Assembly: GCA_014529385.2 (NCBI GenBank)
Contig: CM043951.1
Span: 110,753,469-110,817,468, forward strand
DNA: 64,000 nt
DNA from: Adiantum capillus-veneris
Taxonomy: Eukaryota; Streptophyta; Polypodiopsida; Polypodiales; Pteridaceae
Direction of reading: 5' to 3'
Shown here: piece by piece, positions 20,941 to 36,722 of the stretch
Layout of the letters: the number at the start of each line of letters is the position of its first letter
Position numbering within the stretch: position 1 is the first letter of the stretch
Made by a program: the position numbers and the translations under genes
Notes under the pieces: generated by a model
The model's database searches: none
The model's input: only the letters and a program-made list of their open reading frames with translations
What the model was told of the DNA's origin: nothing

Positions 20941-21930
20941 AGGTTCACCGATGATGTGGTTGGTTACAAGCTGTTGACGGGGAAGCTTAGAGACTATCTG
21001 AAGGCGTTTCAAAGCTCAGACCAAGACATGAAACCAGGCAGATGAGTTCCTATCAGAGCCCTTTAGATTGGAGCAAAGCTTTCTGCTATATTTACAGATG
21101 GAGACACGGTATCCATCCATCTGGTCTGGGCAAGTCTCTCAATTTTGTTGAGATTACCTGGCCTCTTGCCAGAAACTTGAGGTTATCTTTCATGGATTGG
21201 GAGGAAAGGTCCGGGCCGGTGGAGGAAAAGGTCCCATCCCGTGCTTTTAGGTGAGGGAAAGGCCCCGTCTGGTGGAGACTAGACCCCTCCACCAGAGTTA
21301 TCCTGCATCCCTCTCTTGTAAAGGATCCTCCTTGCTGACTTGGCAGAGGATTTTCTTTATTTGGCTTCTTGGTCATTGCCTTGCTTGTGGAGGCCAGGTC
21401 ATAGGAAGTTGCACGCACACATAGGGTCGTGCATGAGCTGCGAGTATAGGCAGAGGATCAGGGGAGATAGGAGGCTCCACAGGAGCTACATGTACTTACA
21501 AAGGTTGAGAGCAGTTGCAGAAAGAGCTAGAAGAAGAGAGCCAAAGAAATGCAGACAAATGAGGCAGTTAGAGGTGCCTCAGCATACCATGGTATATAGG
21601 CACAGGAATTCCATAGCTGGAATTCCGCTTTCTTCATATGATCCCTCTTCTTCAGCAGCAGTGCTGCCTCTTATCTCCTACAAGACCTGATGACATACCC
21701 CCTATTGCTAGCCCCCTTGATAATGCTGATAGAGATGAGATTCCTCTTGCTGTTCGGATGGTACAATTTGAGGAATATTTTCCACCTCTTGTTTCTGATC
21801 ATTTTGTATATGTTAGGAGATCTGAGAACCTGAAAAACAACAATGAGTCTTGTTTTCAGTTCAATGTACTAAATCAACCCCGTGGTGTAATCGATAATTT
21901 GTATGTACCCTCAAGATATTAACCAATAGA
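20941..21930 (+). pseudogene. Decayed LINE ORF1 related to the copy at 18706-19844
   Basis: Scattered similarity to the neighbouring ORF1. A knuckle region near 21365-21410 reads HCLACGGQVIGSC, with the zinc-binding His lost and spacing altered. It is followed by a basic run (AVAERARRREPKKCRQ, about 21510-21560) and MVYRHRNS, matching LVYRRREN in the neighbour. An acidic tail with LPLISYKT follows. Multiple frame changes. The start is unclear; the region 20941-21340 is only weakly alignable. Confidence 0.5.
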
Positions 21931-22760
21931 AGATATTTTTATGTGACAAAACAATGATAGTGCTACCTTTCCTAGCTCATAAGAATGTTGTGCATACCAA
22001 ATGCCAGCACAGATTGGTGTCGCCAAAGAGAGTTGATTCTAGGAAAGGTGGAAAGCAGGGTCAAGGGTGTTTACAGGCGTATGCGAGAGAGCCAAAGCAG
22101 GTATGAAGACCAAATGCAACCAAAGTGATCCAGAGACGTATCTTTTTAGTGATTTCGCAAAAGGTATAGTTTTGGGGATGATCAAGGAGAGTGTTTAAAG
22201 CTGGAAAAGGTGCAGGTTTGGGAGTGCATATGGTGCTCTTCAAAGTGCTCTCCAAGCTCGTCTAACAGCTCATCGATCAGCGCTATAATGTGCAAGATAC
22301 TGTAGTTTGAAGGTCGAAGTGGTTTGCTTCGGATCTCCAATCGGAGTTCAAACAACCAAGTTATAAGCAAATGAATTTCCCCCGCCGAGGGTCGGGTCTG
22401 CACCATTTTTGGTTGCCTCCCGAAGCGTGTGTTTTTCATCTCGCCCGACTTTCAGGTGGTGGTATGCAATGTATGAAGGAGCCAGAAGAAACTGCTTGGT
22501 GATCGGAGCCCTGAGCACCAAGTTACAGCCTGTCAAAGTTGGTGATGGCTAGTTTCCAGATGATTTTTTTCCATTTTTCGACCGTCGGTTTGAGGCCTCG
22601 AGAATGTCGGAACGTGGAGCGGATGGGTGTATTTAAAAATTGTAACACAAGGTTCTAAAGCTGGAGAATAGCAAAGTATGAAGTGTATCCCAATTGTTGC
22701 TTTTTTGGGGGGATTTATGGTTTTTTTAAAAGCTCACAAGGAGGCAAGGTATGGGTGGCC

Positions 22761-22761
<1 letters not shown>
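21931..22761. other. Unassigned intronic DNA
   Basis: No repeat boundaries, no coding pattern I recognise; minus-strand ORFs here have no family signature. It may be an old, diverged LTR or unique intron. Confidence 0.3.

Positions 22762-22798
<37 letters not shown>
22762..22798. repeat. (GA)n microsatellite at a LINE 3' tail
   Basis: About 18 GA units. In LINE sense (minus) it is a (CT)n tract that follows CATTTCATTTCATCTCTCT. Confidence 0.9.
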
Positions 22799-25222
<2,424 letters not shown>

Positions 25223-25725
25223 TGTCACAAAGTGATGACGTGGCTACGGACAGCAGAAACCCTAATTTCTGCCAGAAACCCTAATTTCCGGAAATCGCGG
25301 AGGCTGAATTTTTTTTATTTTTTATTTTTTGAAAATGATGAGCAACGCGAATTTTGCTTTTTTTTAATAAAAAAAAGAGAAAAGACTCTCTAAGAGAGAG
25401 AGAACAGATGCTTTTTATTTTAAAAGCTTTTGGGGCTCTGCTTTTGGGCATCCCTTGTAATCTTTAAATTAGTGGTGAGGGCCTCACTTCTCAGAGCATC
25501 TGGACGCAGAGTCTGAGAGTGAAACCCTAACCGCTCTCTTGTACTTTGATGATTGATTAATACAAAAAGAAATACCGAAAGGGGCGCCAGTCGTTGGGGC
25601 CAATATCTCTAGGCACGGAACTCCGCCGGGCCAGTGCAAATCTATTGTGATCTGTGAATTGTTTGAAGTGGTTATTTGGTGCTGTCGTGATTGATTCTTG
25701 ACTTGGAGTGTCCAAGTCTGTTACA
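25223..25725 (+). repeat. A2 5' LTR with two telo-boxes
   Basis: Starts TGTCACAAAGTGATGACG and ends AAGTCTGTTACA. AAACCCTAA occurs at 25257-25265 and 25276-25284 in U3. GAAATACCGAAAGGGGCGCC lies near 25570-25590. Confidence 0.95.
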
Positions 25726-25726
25726 G

Positions 25727-25738
25727 TGGTATCAGAGC
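25727..25738 (+). promoter_or_regulatory. A2 primer-binding site, tRNA-iMet
   Basis: TGGTATCAGAGC one base after the LTR, the standard plant iMet primer site. The same site is seen on minus at 48217-48228 in A3. Confidence 0.95.
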
Positions 25739-25797
25739 ACAGCCGATTTCTCTTCTACTGGAAATCCGATCCCCGAATTTTTTTTTCCGCGGCACCT

Positions 25798-27360
25798 ATG
25801 GCTTCAGGCAATGATCAGTCGACTCCCTCTGCATCTGGAGATGCGGGCTGGGATCACAACGAAGATTCAGACAGAGAGTATGGCCCGCCTCGGCCTACTC
25901 AGGCGGAGCAAAGAGAGATGGAACGTCGTCAATTGATTGGCGATGCAACAAAGATGATGCTCAATTTTGCCAAGGACCCGAAGATGGCAAAATATATGAA
26001 CCAAACCTCTTTGGAAGAGGTACAGATGGAGTGGGAAAGAACCACAACACCACTCCCGAAACCCGCTCTCAAGAAACCTTCTGCCTCCAAGAAATATACG
26101 GAGAAGGAACTGGAGAACGTGGTTGATGCATGGATTGCTCAGCTTTTCTACGTGCAAAAAGCACGGCAAAAAGCAGAAGGAAGGCACTGACTTCCCAGGA
26201 TATTTGGGTCGTCGGTCGACATTTGACAAGGCAAAGAAATTGAAGAAGCGCGTCAAGTTTGAAGACCTACCCAGTTCTTCTTCTTCTTCTTCTGACAGTT
26301 CTTCTAGCTCTTCAAACTCGAGCGAAGAAGACAGGAAAAGCAAAAAGCGAAGCAAGAAACAAAGCTTCGGAAAGGGCAAGAAAAAGGCAAAGAAGGCTAA
26401 ATCTCGCCCAGAGACTGACAGTTTTACTGAGGACTCGTCTACAAACAGCTCAGATTCCGATGATGGAAACTTTTATGCGAACAAAAAGAATTTTTTTACA
26501 AAGCCAACCAGTATGACTTTCTCGAAGATGAAAGCAAGAAAGTCCGAGAGTTTAAGGAAGGTGGCCACTCGATCAAGTTTGATACTTTTTCAGGATACTC
26601 AGATGCTTCGAAGGCTTTGTCTTTTATACAGCAGTTTGACATCGCTTTCGCGGGAGGACGCTATTCAGAGCACTCCAAGATTCGGAGAGCGACCTCTTAC
26701 CTTAAGGGGAATGCTCGTACTTGGTGGTCCACGCTTCTTTTAAACAAGAGTGCGCCAGTTAAATGGCTGAAATTTGAAAAGCTTTTTATTCCTTCTTGGT
26801 TGACGCAAGAATATGAACGAGATATACGAGCTTCTTGGAACCATCTGTGGATGACCAAGAAAGATACAATCAATGCTTACTGTGAAAGATTCTGGAGCTC
26901 TTTTCTACCCGTCTCTTCATTCAAGAAGATCTCGTTCAGAGAACAGATTGAGCGGTTTACCTTGGGTCTACCTACAGAGATCCGAGATCACTGCTTGGAA
27001 CAGAAGTCAGCTTCTATTCAGGAGTTGATGAGTCATGCAAAGCGGGGCTTTGCCATTCACTCTGGCAGTTTGACCTACCCCACAGATAAGGCCATGACAC
27101 AACGAGCCGAACAGACTTCTGGGAATGAAAGTAGAAAGAAAAAGAGCAACCCAAAGAAAAAGGATGCACGACTCAAGCTTACTCCTGAGGAGAGAGCTTG
27201 CTTCATAGAAGAGGGGAAGTGCTTTGGATGAGGGGAACATGGACATATCTCCGCGAAGTGCCCTAAAAAGGCACAGAAAGAACAGAATGATGAAGATGAC
27301 CACAGGTCTGAGAGTTCGAGAGTAGCTGAGGAATGTGGCAGAAAAGGCAGATAGAAAAGT
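25798..27360 (+). pseudogene. A2 Gag
   Basis: The ATG at 25798 gives MASGNDQSTPSASGDAG. After about 130 residues a frameshift (near 26155) leads into a Lys- and Ser-rich region (SSSSSDSSSSSSNSSEED) and an acidic run, then another shift near 26500. The Gag domain follows at 26560-27000 (FSGYSDASKA region, then SFIQQFDIAFAGGRYSEH and LGLPTEIRDHCLEQ). The zinc knuckle has its second Cys codon changed to TGA (27229-27231) but is otherwise C-F-G-x-GEHGHISAKC. It packages element RNA when intact; it cannot here. Confidence 0.85.
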
Positions 27361-27860
27361 AGAACTGGTACCACATGGCGTGGGACCTGCACCGAATCTA
27401 TGAATGAAAGTACCAACTTTGCCGCTTTTGGGGCAAAGTGAAGGATCGGGAAGCTCTTTTGAAGGAGCCAAGGCCAACTTCTTTTCACTTGGAATTGGCG
27501 GCTCGATTTGGAAATTACGCCCAACAGACTGACGCCATAGGCGGAGGTAGTTCGAGTGGCACCCGGATGGGATGTTGCCATTACACCGAGCATTGGCAAA
27601 CTTTGTTTGCAATGACAGGGGTGTTAAGGGCACGCGAGTGACGTTCTAGTCGGGATCCCTTGGTACCACAAGAACTACGCCGTGGTTGACTGCCGGGCCG
27701 AGAAAGCGACTTTGATAAATGAAGGGCTTAGAGATTGTACTTGATGAACTTCAGTTTCTTACTCATTCTTTTGAAAGAGAACTGAACGATGGATAAAGGT
27801 TAATATGTTTTGACCTGATCAAAAGAATGCCAAGATTTTTTTTCTCCACACTCATGCCGA
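27361..27860 (+). pseudogene. A2 protease and linker remnant
   Basis: The protease region near 27465-27500 translates as SSFEGAKANFFS in one frame, where an Asp-centred motif is expected. Frameshifts surround it. The linker ends with TTCTCCACACTCATGCCGAT before RT. Confidence 0.65.
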
Positions 27861-28932
27861 TTGCTTTTCAGAGGGCCTGAAGATCAAACCATTGATCTGA
27901 TACCTGGAAGCACGCCACCGAATCGGCCAACTTACCGTGTGAGCCGAGTACAGAATGAAAAGATTATGAACCCAATGAAAGACCTCTTGGAAAAGGGTCT
28001 TGTCCAACCTAGTACTTCACCGTATTGCTCTCCAATGTTGTTGGTTTTGAAGAAAGACGGATCTTGGAGAATGTGCATCGATTATAGCACTCTCAACGAA
28101 ATCACCATCAAGAACAGATTTCCGATTCCTAGGATCGATGATATACTCGACAGGTTACAGGGATCCTCGTGCTTTAGAAGGATTGACTTGAAGAGTAGAT
28201 ATCATCAGATCAGGATAACGCCAAGAGATGTCTACAAGACAGCTTTTCGGACGACTTTTGGGTTATTTGAGTTTTTGGTGATGTCTTTTGGCTTAACCAA
28301 TGCTCATGCGACATTTAACCGGATGATGGACAGGATTTTTCGAGAGTACAGGCTATTTGTTGGCACTTTCTTTGACGACATCATTGTTTTCTCCAAGAAT
28401 GAGGCAGAACACAGAGATCATCTGCTTCAAGTCTTTCAGGCATTACGAGATCACACGTTAGTGATTAATGCAAAGAAAAGTGAATTTTTCCTACTAGAGA
28501 TACACTTTTTGGGACACTGTGTCAACAACAGGAGTGCAAATGGACCCGGCCAAGATAGAGACTATCCGTGATTGGCCCGATTTGAGGAATGTCCATGAAG
28601 TTAGAAGCTTCTTGGGACTGTGTTCGTACTACAAGCGGTTCATACGAAAGTTTGCAGAGGTTGCTTCCCCTTTGCGTACCTTGACACAGAAAGGAGTACC
28701 TTTCTCGTGGGGACCCACAGAGGTGACTGCCTTTCGGACATTGAAAGAGAAATTGACTACAGGACCAGATTTGACTTTGCCAGACTTGCAGAAGTCATTT
28801 CAAGTATTTTGTGATGCTTGTGGTCGTAGTCTGGGTGCGGTCTTGATGCAAGAAGGCCATGTCATAGCTTACGAGAACCGTTTGTTCTCTAGGCCGGAGA
28901 TGACAACACAGATCTATGAGAAAGAGCTTTAG
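27861..28932 (+). pseudogene. A2 reverse transcriptase and RNase H start
   Basis: Two overlapping frames (27861-28571 and 28519-28932). Motifs: SPYCSPMLLVLKKDGSWRMC, FRRIDLKSRYHQIRI, FGLTNAHATFNRMMDRIF and FVGTFFDDIIVFS (catalytic FDD retained). After a one-base frame change near 28535: FLGLCSYYKRFIRKF and the RNase H start FCDACGRSLGAVL. A TAG stop at 28930 cuts RNase H. RT substitutions such as KSR for KSG and SFG for PFG suggest decay. Confidence 0.85.
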
Positions 28933-30290
28933 GTGGTTATCCATGCTCTTACTCAGTGGCGGCATTACCTACTCAGAGCTGATTTTACTGTCTTTACAGT
29001 GTCTTTACAGACCATCAGAGTTTGCGCTACTTCTTGTCACAGAAGCAGCTTTCGGAAAAGCAGATGCGGTGGGCGAACATCTTGTCACAGTTCCACTTCC
29101 AGATTGTCCATGTGCAGGGACAGAAGAATGTGGTGGCAAATGCTTTGTCTCTGAAACCGTTGGTTCTGGCTATTTCCGCGATACATCATAGGAGCTTCGA
29201 GGATATGGTCGATCAGTATGCCACAGATACAGATTTTGCAGATATTTTCACACGGATACGGGATGAGGAGACTGTAGCGGATACTCCCTTCGGGAAGGCT
29301 ACTTGATGAGAAAGACTATGTTGTGCGTTACACAGCCGTTCAGGGATAAGGTTATGACTGAATGCCACTGTCCACCTTTTACGGGTCACCGCGGCATTGC
29401 TACCACCATGAAAGGGGTAGAGAGATACTTCTTTTGGCCGTGACCCAAGAAGGATGTGGAAGAGTTTGTGCGCAGTTGCTTGGTATGCTAGAAGGCCAAG
29501 TTTTACAGGCATAAGGCACAGGGATTGTTACAGCCTTTACCCATACCCACCCACCCCTGGGAAAGTATTGCAATGGATTTCATTTTTGATCTCCCAAGAA
29601 AACAGAATGATCACGATGATTTTTCGATTACATGGCATGTCTGAGAGGATTGTCTCCGACAGAGATCCCACATTTATGAGTTTGTTTTGGAAGGCAATTT
29701 GGGAGAACATTGGCACGCGGTTACAGTTCTCGTCATCGTTCCACTTGTAGACTGACGGGCAATTTGAGATTGCCAATTTAGTGATTTTAGATTTATTGAA
29801 GTCTTGTATCTCGGATCAGAAGACTCAATGGGAAAAGAACTTACCTTTGGTGGAATTTGCCTATAATAACACGATACACTCTTCGACGGGGAAGACGCCA
29901 TGTGAGATTGTTGAAAGTGCTGCGAAGGTTCCATCCTTCCTGAGCACGAAAGATTAGATATTTGAAGCGGATGAATATTCGCGAGATTTGAATACGGCTT
30001 TTGCCAAGGTTCGCGAGACTTTGCAGGAGTCTCAAGAACGACAGAAAAAGGCAGCGGATCGCCATCGTCGCGACTTGAAATTGAAGGAGGATGATTGGGT
30101 GCTCTTACTTTTGAGAAGGCACGCCTACGAAAGAAAAAGGGAAAGGAGAGGCTTTTTCCAAAGCTTAGTATGCGATACTATGGACCTTTCCAGATAACTG
30201 AAAAGATAAATGATGTCTCCTTCCGATTGAAATTGCCAGATACTTGGAGGATTCACAATGCATTGCTGATAGTATTCCGCTGGATGACTT
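28933..30290 (+). pseudogene. A2 RNase H end, integrase, GPY/F; chromodomain deleted
   Basis: Frames shift several times. RNase H: LRYFLSQKQLSEKQMRWANI (about 29020). Integrase zinc region at 29330-29510, then a core shortened by deletion: after the strand with the first Asp (about 29580) it jumps to ITWHV, leaving SDRDPTF (about 29660) but losing about 60 residues. The rest runs through NNTIHSSTGK to GPF (30180). It breaks off in HNA at about 30262, directly into the 3' leader. Confidence 0.8.
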
Positions 30291-30423
30291 TATGAAATGG
30301 AATTCTTGATAATGATACTGATTTGTTCTTGACTTCTTGTGAGTGCAGGAACTGACAGACGAAATGACTGTAGCATTTTGGTCTGATTGATCTCGAATAG
30401 ACATGGTTGCAATAGGGGTTAGT

Positions 30424-30599
30424 CCATAGTAACAAGGAATGGCCGTTTTCAGGTCTCCGTTCCCCGTTCCCATTCCAAGATCCCGTTCCGAATCCCCGTT
30501 CCGTGTTTCAAACGTGAGTACCTGTAACAAGGAATGGCATTTTGTTCGGCGTTCCCGTTCCGCGTTCCCATTCCGGTTTCCCGTTCGTGGTAACTATGG
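30424..30599. mobile_element. MITE-like insert (176 bp)
   Basis: Flanked by GTTAGT (30418-30423 and 30600-30605). Ends form an imperfect 10-bp inverted repeat, CCATAGTAAC and GTAACTATGG. The inside holds two diverged units, each starting AACAAGGAATGGC and rich in CGTTCCC. Sister copies of the leader (for example near 37620-37640) lack it. No coding capacity. Confidence 0.75.
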
Positions 30600-30874
30600 G
30601 TTAGTCAATCGGACATCGATGAGGTCCCGATTGGACCTAGATGTGATTGCTAGCTACATTGCCGATAAATCATGGTCTAAGATCCGAATGAATGTTGAAT
30701 GTCATGTGATGTCCTGTGATGTCGTGTGATGTGACTGTCGATTTTGTACATGTGCTAGATGTGTGTTCCTAGTACGTAGGTACTAACAATCAGTGTTTGC
30801 TAAGACGGTTTATGGCTTTTGTCGGTTTTGCAGGCGTAATCGCGGTCGATTACAATGCTTTCAAGAGGGGGGTA

Positions 30875-31360
30875 TGTCACAAAGTGATGATGTGGCTACG
30901 GACAACAGAAACCCTAATTTCCGGAAATCGCGGAGGCTTGAAAAAAGATTTTTTTTTTTTTTGGAAAATGATGAACGACGCGAATTTTGCTTTTTTTTAT
31001 AAAAAAAGAGAAAAGACTCTCTAAGAGAGAGAGAGAGAACAAATGCTTTTTATTTTAAAAGCTTTTGGGGCACTGCTTTTGGGCATCCCTTGCAATCTTT
31101 AAATTAGTGGTGAGGGCCTCACTTCTCAGAGCATATGGACGCAGAGTCTGAGAGTGAAACCCTAACCGCTCTCTTGTACTTTGATGATTGATTAATACAA
31201 AAAGAAATACCGAAAGGGGCGCCAGTCTTTGGGGCCAATATCTCTAGGCACGGAACTCCGCCGAGCCAGTGCAAATCTATTGTGATCTGTCAATTGTTTG
31301 AACTGGTTATTTGGTGCTATCGTGATTGATTCTTGACTTGGAGTGTCCAAGTCTGTTACA
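30875..31360 (+). repeat. A2 3' LTR
   Basis: Begins TGTCACAAAGTGATGATG after TCAAGAGGGGGGTA and ends CTGTTACA. One AAACCCTAA remains at 30909-30917, whereas the 5' LTR has two; the 19-bp unit between them is missing. Confidence 0.95.
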
Positions 31361-33550
<2,190 letters not shown>

Positions 33551-33554
<4 letters not shown>

Positions 33555-35602
33555 GGGGAGCGAGAGAGAACAGATGTTGCCGCAGCAGCTAGACGGGCTA
33601 TCTTCGAGGCTGGCTTGGATGGGGAGTAATCCGCATCCGAGCGTTCTCTAGATAGACATGACTGCAACGAGTGCCTGGCCCAAGCCCAAGCAAAGCGAGC
33701 CGTACGTAAAGCAACCTCCTCTGTCCAGGAGTCCTCATGAATGTGTACATAGCATGGCAAGCACTGTGTATCGGCAAAGAAGTAAACCACAAGGTGTCTA
33801 CATCCTGCTGTATCTGGAGGTGTGACCGCAAACTCGTCGAATGGCCACAAAGTCTGAAGTATGTCTGTAACTCCTAGTTCTCCCATGTGGTGAGAGAACT
33901 CTAGGACCTGTGTGTGGAACCATTCCAACACTGAGTCGAGAGTCCACTCAGTCTGGTCCCTGCCGCAAAGGGGAAAGGAGAAGCCAACTGCTGAGTCCAA
34001 GGCCTCTGTCCCCCTAGCTGCAAGGAACAGAACATGGACCCTGAAGCAGGCTGCCTCATGGTCTGCTGAGGGGTCGCCGAGAAAACGAGTAAAGTCATAG
34101 TCGAAGAAGTCCCATTGGCGCCGGATGTCAATGCTCGTCAGACCACGAGGGATAGCTGCAAGGGGAGACATCTGTACTTGTAGAGGGGGCCGCAAGAAAG
34201 ACTGTCACTCTCTCGCCAAGCGACTCGTGACAAAGGCGCTGCCAAGAGATCTCCTAGCAGCCAAAGAAGGCCGTGCCCCCTGGGTCAACTGTGGAACTGA
34301 AGCGGGAGGGGGGGGAGCAGGGGGGAGCGGTGGAGAAGAGGGGCAGGGGGGAGCGACAGAGGTAGAGAGGTGGGGGAAGAGGCAGCGGGAGCAGGAGGCG
34401 GGGGGAGGATGATGAGGGAGGAGGGAACTCTGGGTGGGGGGGAGATTGTCGAGGGTGAAGCTGGGGTGGGGGCTGGAGCAGGGACCTCATGCTGCTCAAG
34501 AGGACCAAACCGGTTCCTCGTGGGAACCCACTGTTGAGTAGGCGCCTGAGGACCACTCTTGAGTGCCAGGCTGTCGCTGTGGCCCCTTTCGTCATCGACC
34601 ACGGACCTGCTGCCATCCCTCTTTCGCTGGAGCCCCAGGCTCAGAGGGTGGCTCTGCATGTGTGCGCTGTGTCTTTGTCTGTGGTTGCTGGCCAGCCCTT
34701 GCAGGCTGGGGCTGAGTCTATGGTGTAGGTCGAGGCCTCCTCCGTGGACAGGCCTTCGCAAGATGGCCCATCTGTCGACAAATGAAGCACTGGTTCGGGA
34801 GGCCCGAATACTCCATACTCTGTCTAAACCAACCCCAACTCACCTGAGGCAGAAGAATGACCTTCGGGAGCGTGTGAGTGTCCCTGACCAAAACGTGAAC
34901 TGAGGGAATGCCAATCGCCTTGGCAGCTACTGAGGTTGCCGTGCGAGGTGTCTCCAAGACAGTTCCAATGGCTGAGCCTATCCTGGACAAAAATGGTAAG
35001 TACTCCCTCCGCAAACCCGGAAAGCATACGGAGATGGGGATGTCTGCCTCCTCTACTAGAACATCCGAAGTAGGGTCGAAACCATGTCTCCACTGTCGAA
35101 AGTGGGCTCGTGCTGCTCGGATGGTCAATGGACTCATGGCGATGAGCTTGGACTCCATCTCGGAGGTCTCAAACTCGATCTGATAGTAACCTCATCCGAG
35201 TATCTGTACGTCCAAGATCTTGCCCACCTCTGCGAGAAGGCGGGCCTGGAGAAGGTCACGCAGCTCTCCTCTGCTAGGTCGGGTGCCGAGAATCTTGCAG
35301 ATGACAGAAGTCGCCTACAAGCACTCTACCTCTGCGGCTAGGCTCGCTTGCTCTGTCGGTGAAAGAGCAAGTCGAATGGTGGGCTCAGCGGGGTTGGGCG
35401 AAGGGGGCTTCGAACGAGTCCCTCTGTGGCGGAGCTGGAGCCTCCATCTGTGTCTACTACTGTGGCGAAGAAGCGGACGGAGAAAAGACTCTGCAACCGA
35501 GCGCGCCGAGCACTGTCCAAAGAAACAATGCTGCCAGAGCCAATTGCAGGGAAACTTCGGGAAAGAGGAAGACCGGGGGGGGGGGATAAGGCGGAAACTC
35601 AA
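33551..35602 (-). pseudogene. L2 LINE ORF1 (RNA-binding protein), several stops
   Basis: Sense is minus. Residues from 35602 lead to an ORF1 core at 34718-35340 (LRDLLQARLLAEVGKILDV, YYQIEFETSEMESKL) with in-frame TAG near 35315 and TGA near 35185. A CX2CX4HX4C knuckle (CFICRQMGHLAKAC, about 34750-34792) follows. Then a long Pro/Ser-rich disordered linker (34200-34700, frame-shifted). A C-terminal domain of about 210 residues (33551-34195; WDFFDYDFTRFLGD, HVLFLAARGTEALD) has no function I recognise. Stop TGA overlaps the ORF2 ATG. Confidence 0.7.
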
Positions 35603-35698
35603 GAGGCAGCGGGCAGGGGAATGGCGGTGCGAGAGGGCACGGCGGGGGTGGTGGCGGCGCGAGAGGGGACAGCGGGCGGGTAAAGTAGCGCACAGCAG

Positions 35699-35786
<88 letters not shown>

Positions 35787-35860
35787 CGAAGGGGGGGGGG
35801 ACGTTAGCAGTAGCGAGCACTCGCTCTCCTCTCACTGCCACTCTTATATGCTCTACATCT
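35603..35860 (-). other. L2 5' leader with an 85-base poly(G) run
   Basis: On the + strand, G85 spans 35702-35786, followed by CGAA and G10. In LINE sense it is poly(C) upstream of ORF1, as in the ORF1-only LINE (C28 at 18560-18587). The long ORFs here are homopolymer artefacts. Confidence 0.7.
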
Positions 35861-35919
35861 GCAAACAAATGTGCTCTTTGTTCACAATCACGCTCTCTAT
35901 GAAAACCTCCTGCTGGAGT

Positions 35920-36323
35920 GACTTTAAGATTTGGAATTCCCGAAAATATGATATTAATTTGTACTTAACTTGTTTAAGTGCAGGAACTAATAGACGAAAT
36001 GACAGCAGCATTTTGGTCTGATACGATCTCGATAGACATGGTTGCAATAAGGATTAGTTAATCGGGCATCTATGAGGTCCCGAGTGGATCTAGATGCGAT
36101 TGCTAAATATGTTGCAAATTAATCATGGTTTGAGATCTGAATGAATTTTGAATGTGATCTGTCATGTGATGTCCTGTGATGTGAGTGTCGATTGGTACAT
36201 GTGCTAAATGTGTGTTCCTAGTGCGTCGGTACTTACAGTCAGTGTCTGCTAAGACAGTTTATGGCCTCTGTGTGTTCTACAGGCGTAATCGAGGGTGATT
36301 ACAATGCTTTCAAGAGGGCGGTA
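35920..36323 (+). other. A5 3' leader and polypurine tract
   Basis: + strand gypsy 3' leader matching A2 (from TGCAGGAACT.A.AGACGAAATGA to the tract CAAGAGGGCGGTA at 36311-36323). No A5 coding region remains to the left; sequence before 35920 is unassigned. Confidence 0.75.
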
Positions 36324-36722
36324 TGTTACAAACTGATGACGTGTTGTGGCCCTGGACAAGGAGGCATCAGAGGAAACACTCACACTCCTCGGCTGGCAGA
36401 AATCCCGCGGCAAAAATGCTGACGTGGCAGTACGGAAGGCTTCGAAATTTGCGCCGAAAAATCCGCTGACGTGACAGAGCATACGGTAACCGCTTTTTGC
36501 GCTGGGCTGTGCGGCAACAGTACAGAAAAGCAGGGCTGGAGTTCTACGCAATTTTTTTGGGCAGCTTTTGGGCTTTGCTTTATTTTTAAAAGCCTATTTT
36601 TAAAAAGAAGCTTTTGATTTTGAAGCTTTTGGGACTTTGCTTTTGGCATCCCTTGTAATGAATAAATAAGTGGGTTGGGCTTCTACTCTTCAAAGCATCT
36701 GGACGCAGAGTCTGAGAGTGAG
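36324..36722 (+). repeat. A5 3' LTR, first part
   Basis: Begins TGTTACAAACTGATGACG and runs to GAGTCTGAGAGTGAG, where element A3 inserted. It resumes at 48876 (duplicated GTGAG) and ends TTTGTTACA at 49082. Confidence 0.85.

Larger units (their letters stand above)
25223..31360 (+). mobile_element. Ty3/gypsy chromovirus copy A2 (6,138 bp) inside LINE L1a
   Basis: Full-length but damaged + strand element. It has LTRs at 25223-25725 (503 bp) and 30875-31360 (486 bp), a tRNA-iMet primer site at 25727-25738, coding remnants for Gag, protease, RT, RNase H and integrase in order, a polypurine tract at 30863-30872, and target duplication CCAAC. The chromodomain is deleted (jump at about 30262), and a 176-bp MITE-like insert sits in the 3' leader. 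Stops and frameshifts are scattered, so it is not autonomous. Confidence 0.95.

Noticed and set aside
35220..35868. Gly-rich and Pro-rich ORFs
   Set aside because: Produced by the G85 run.
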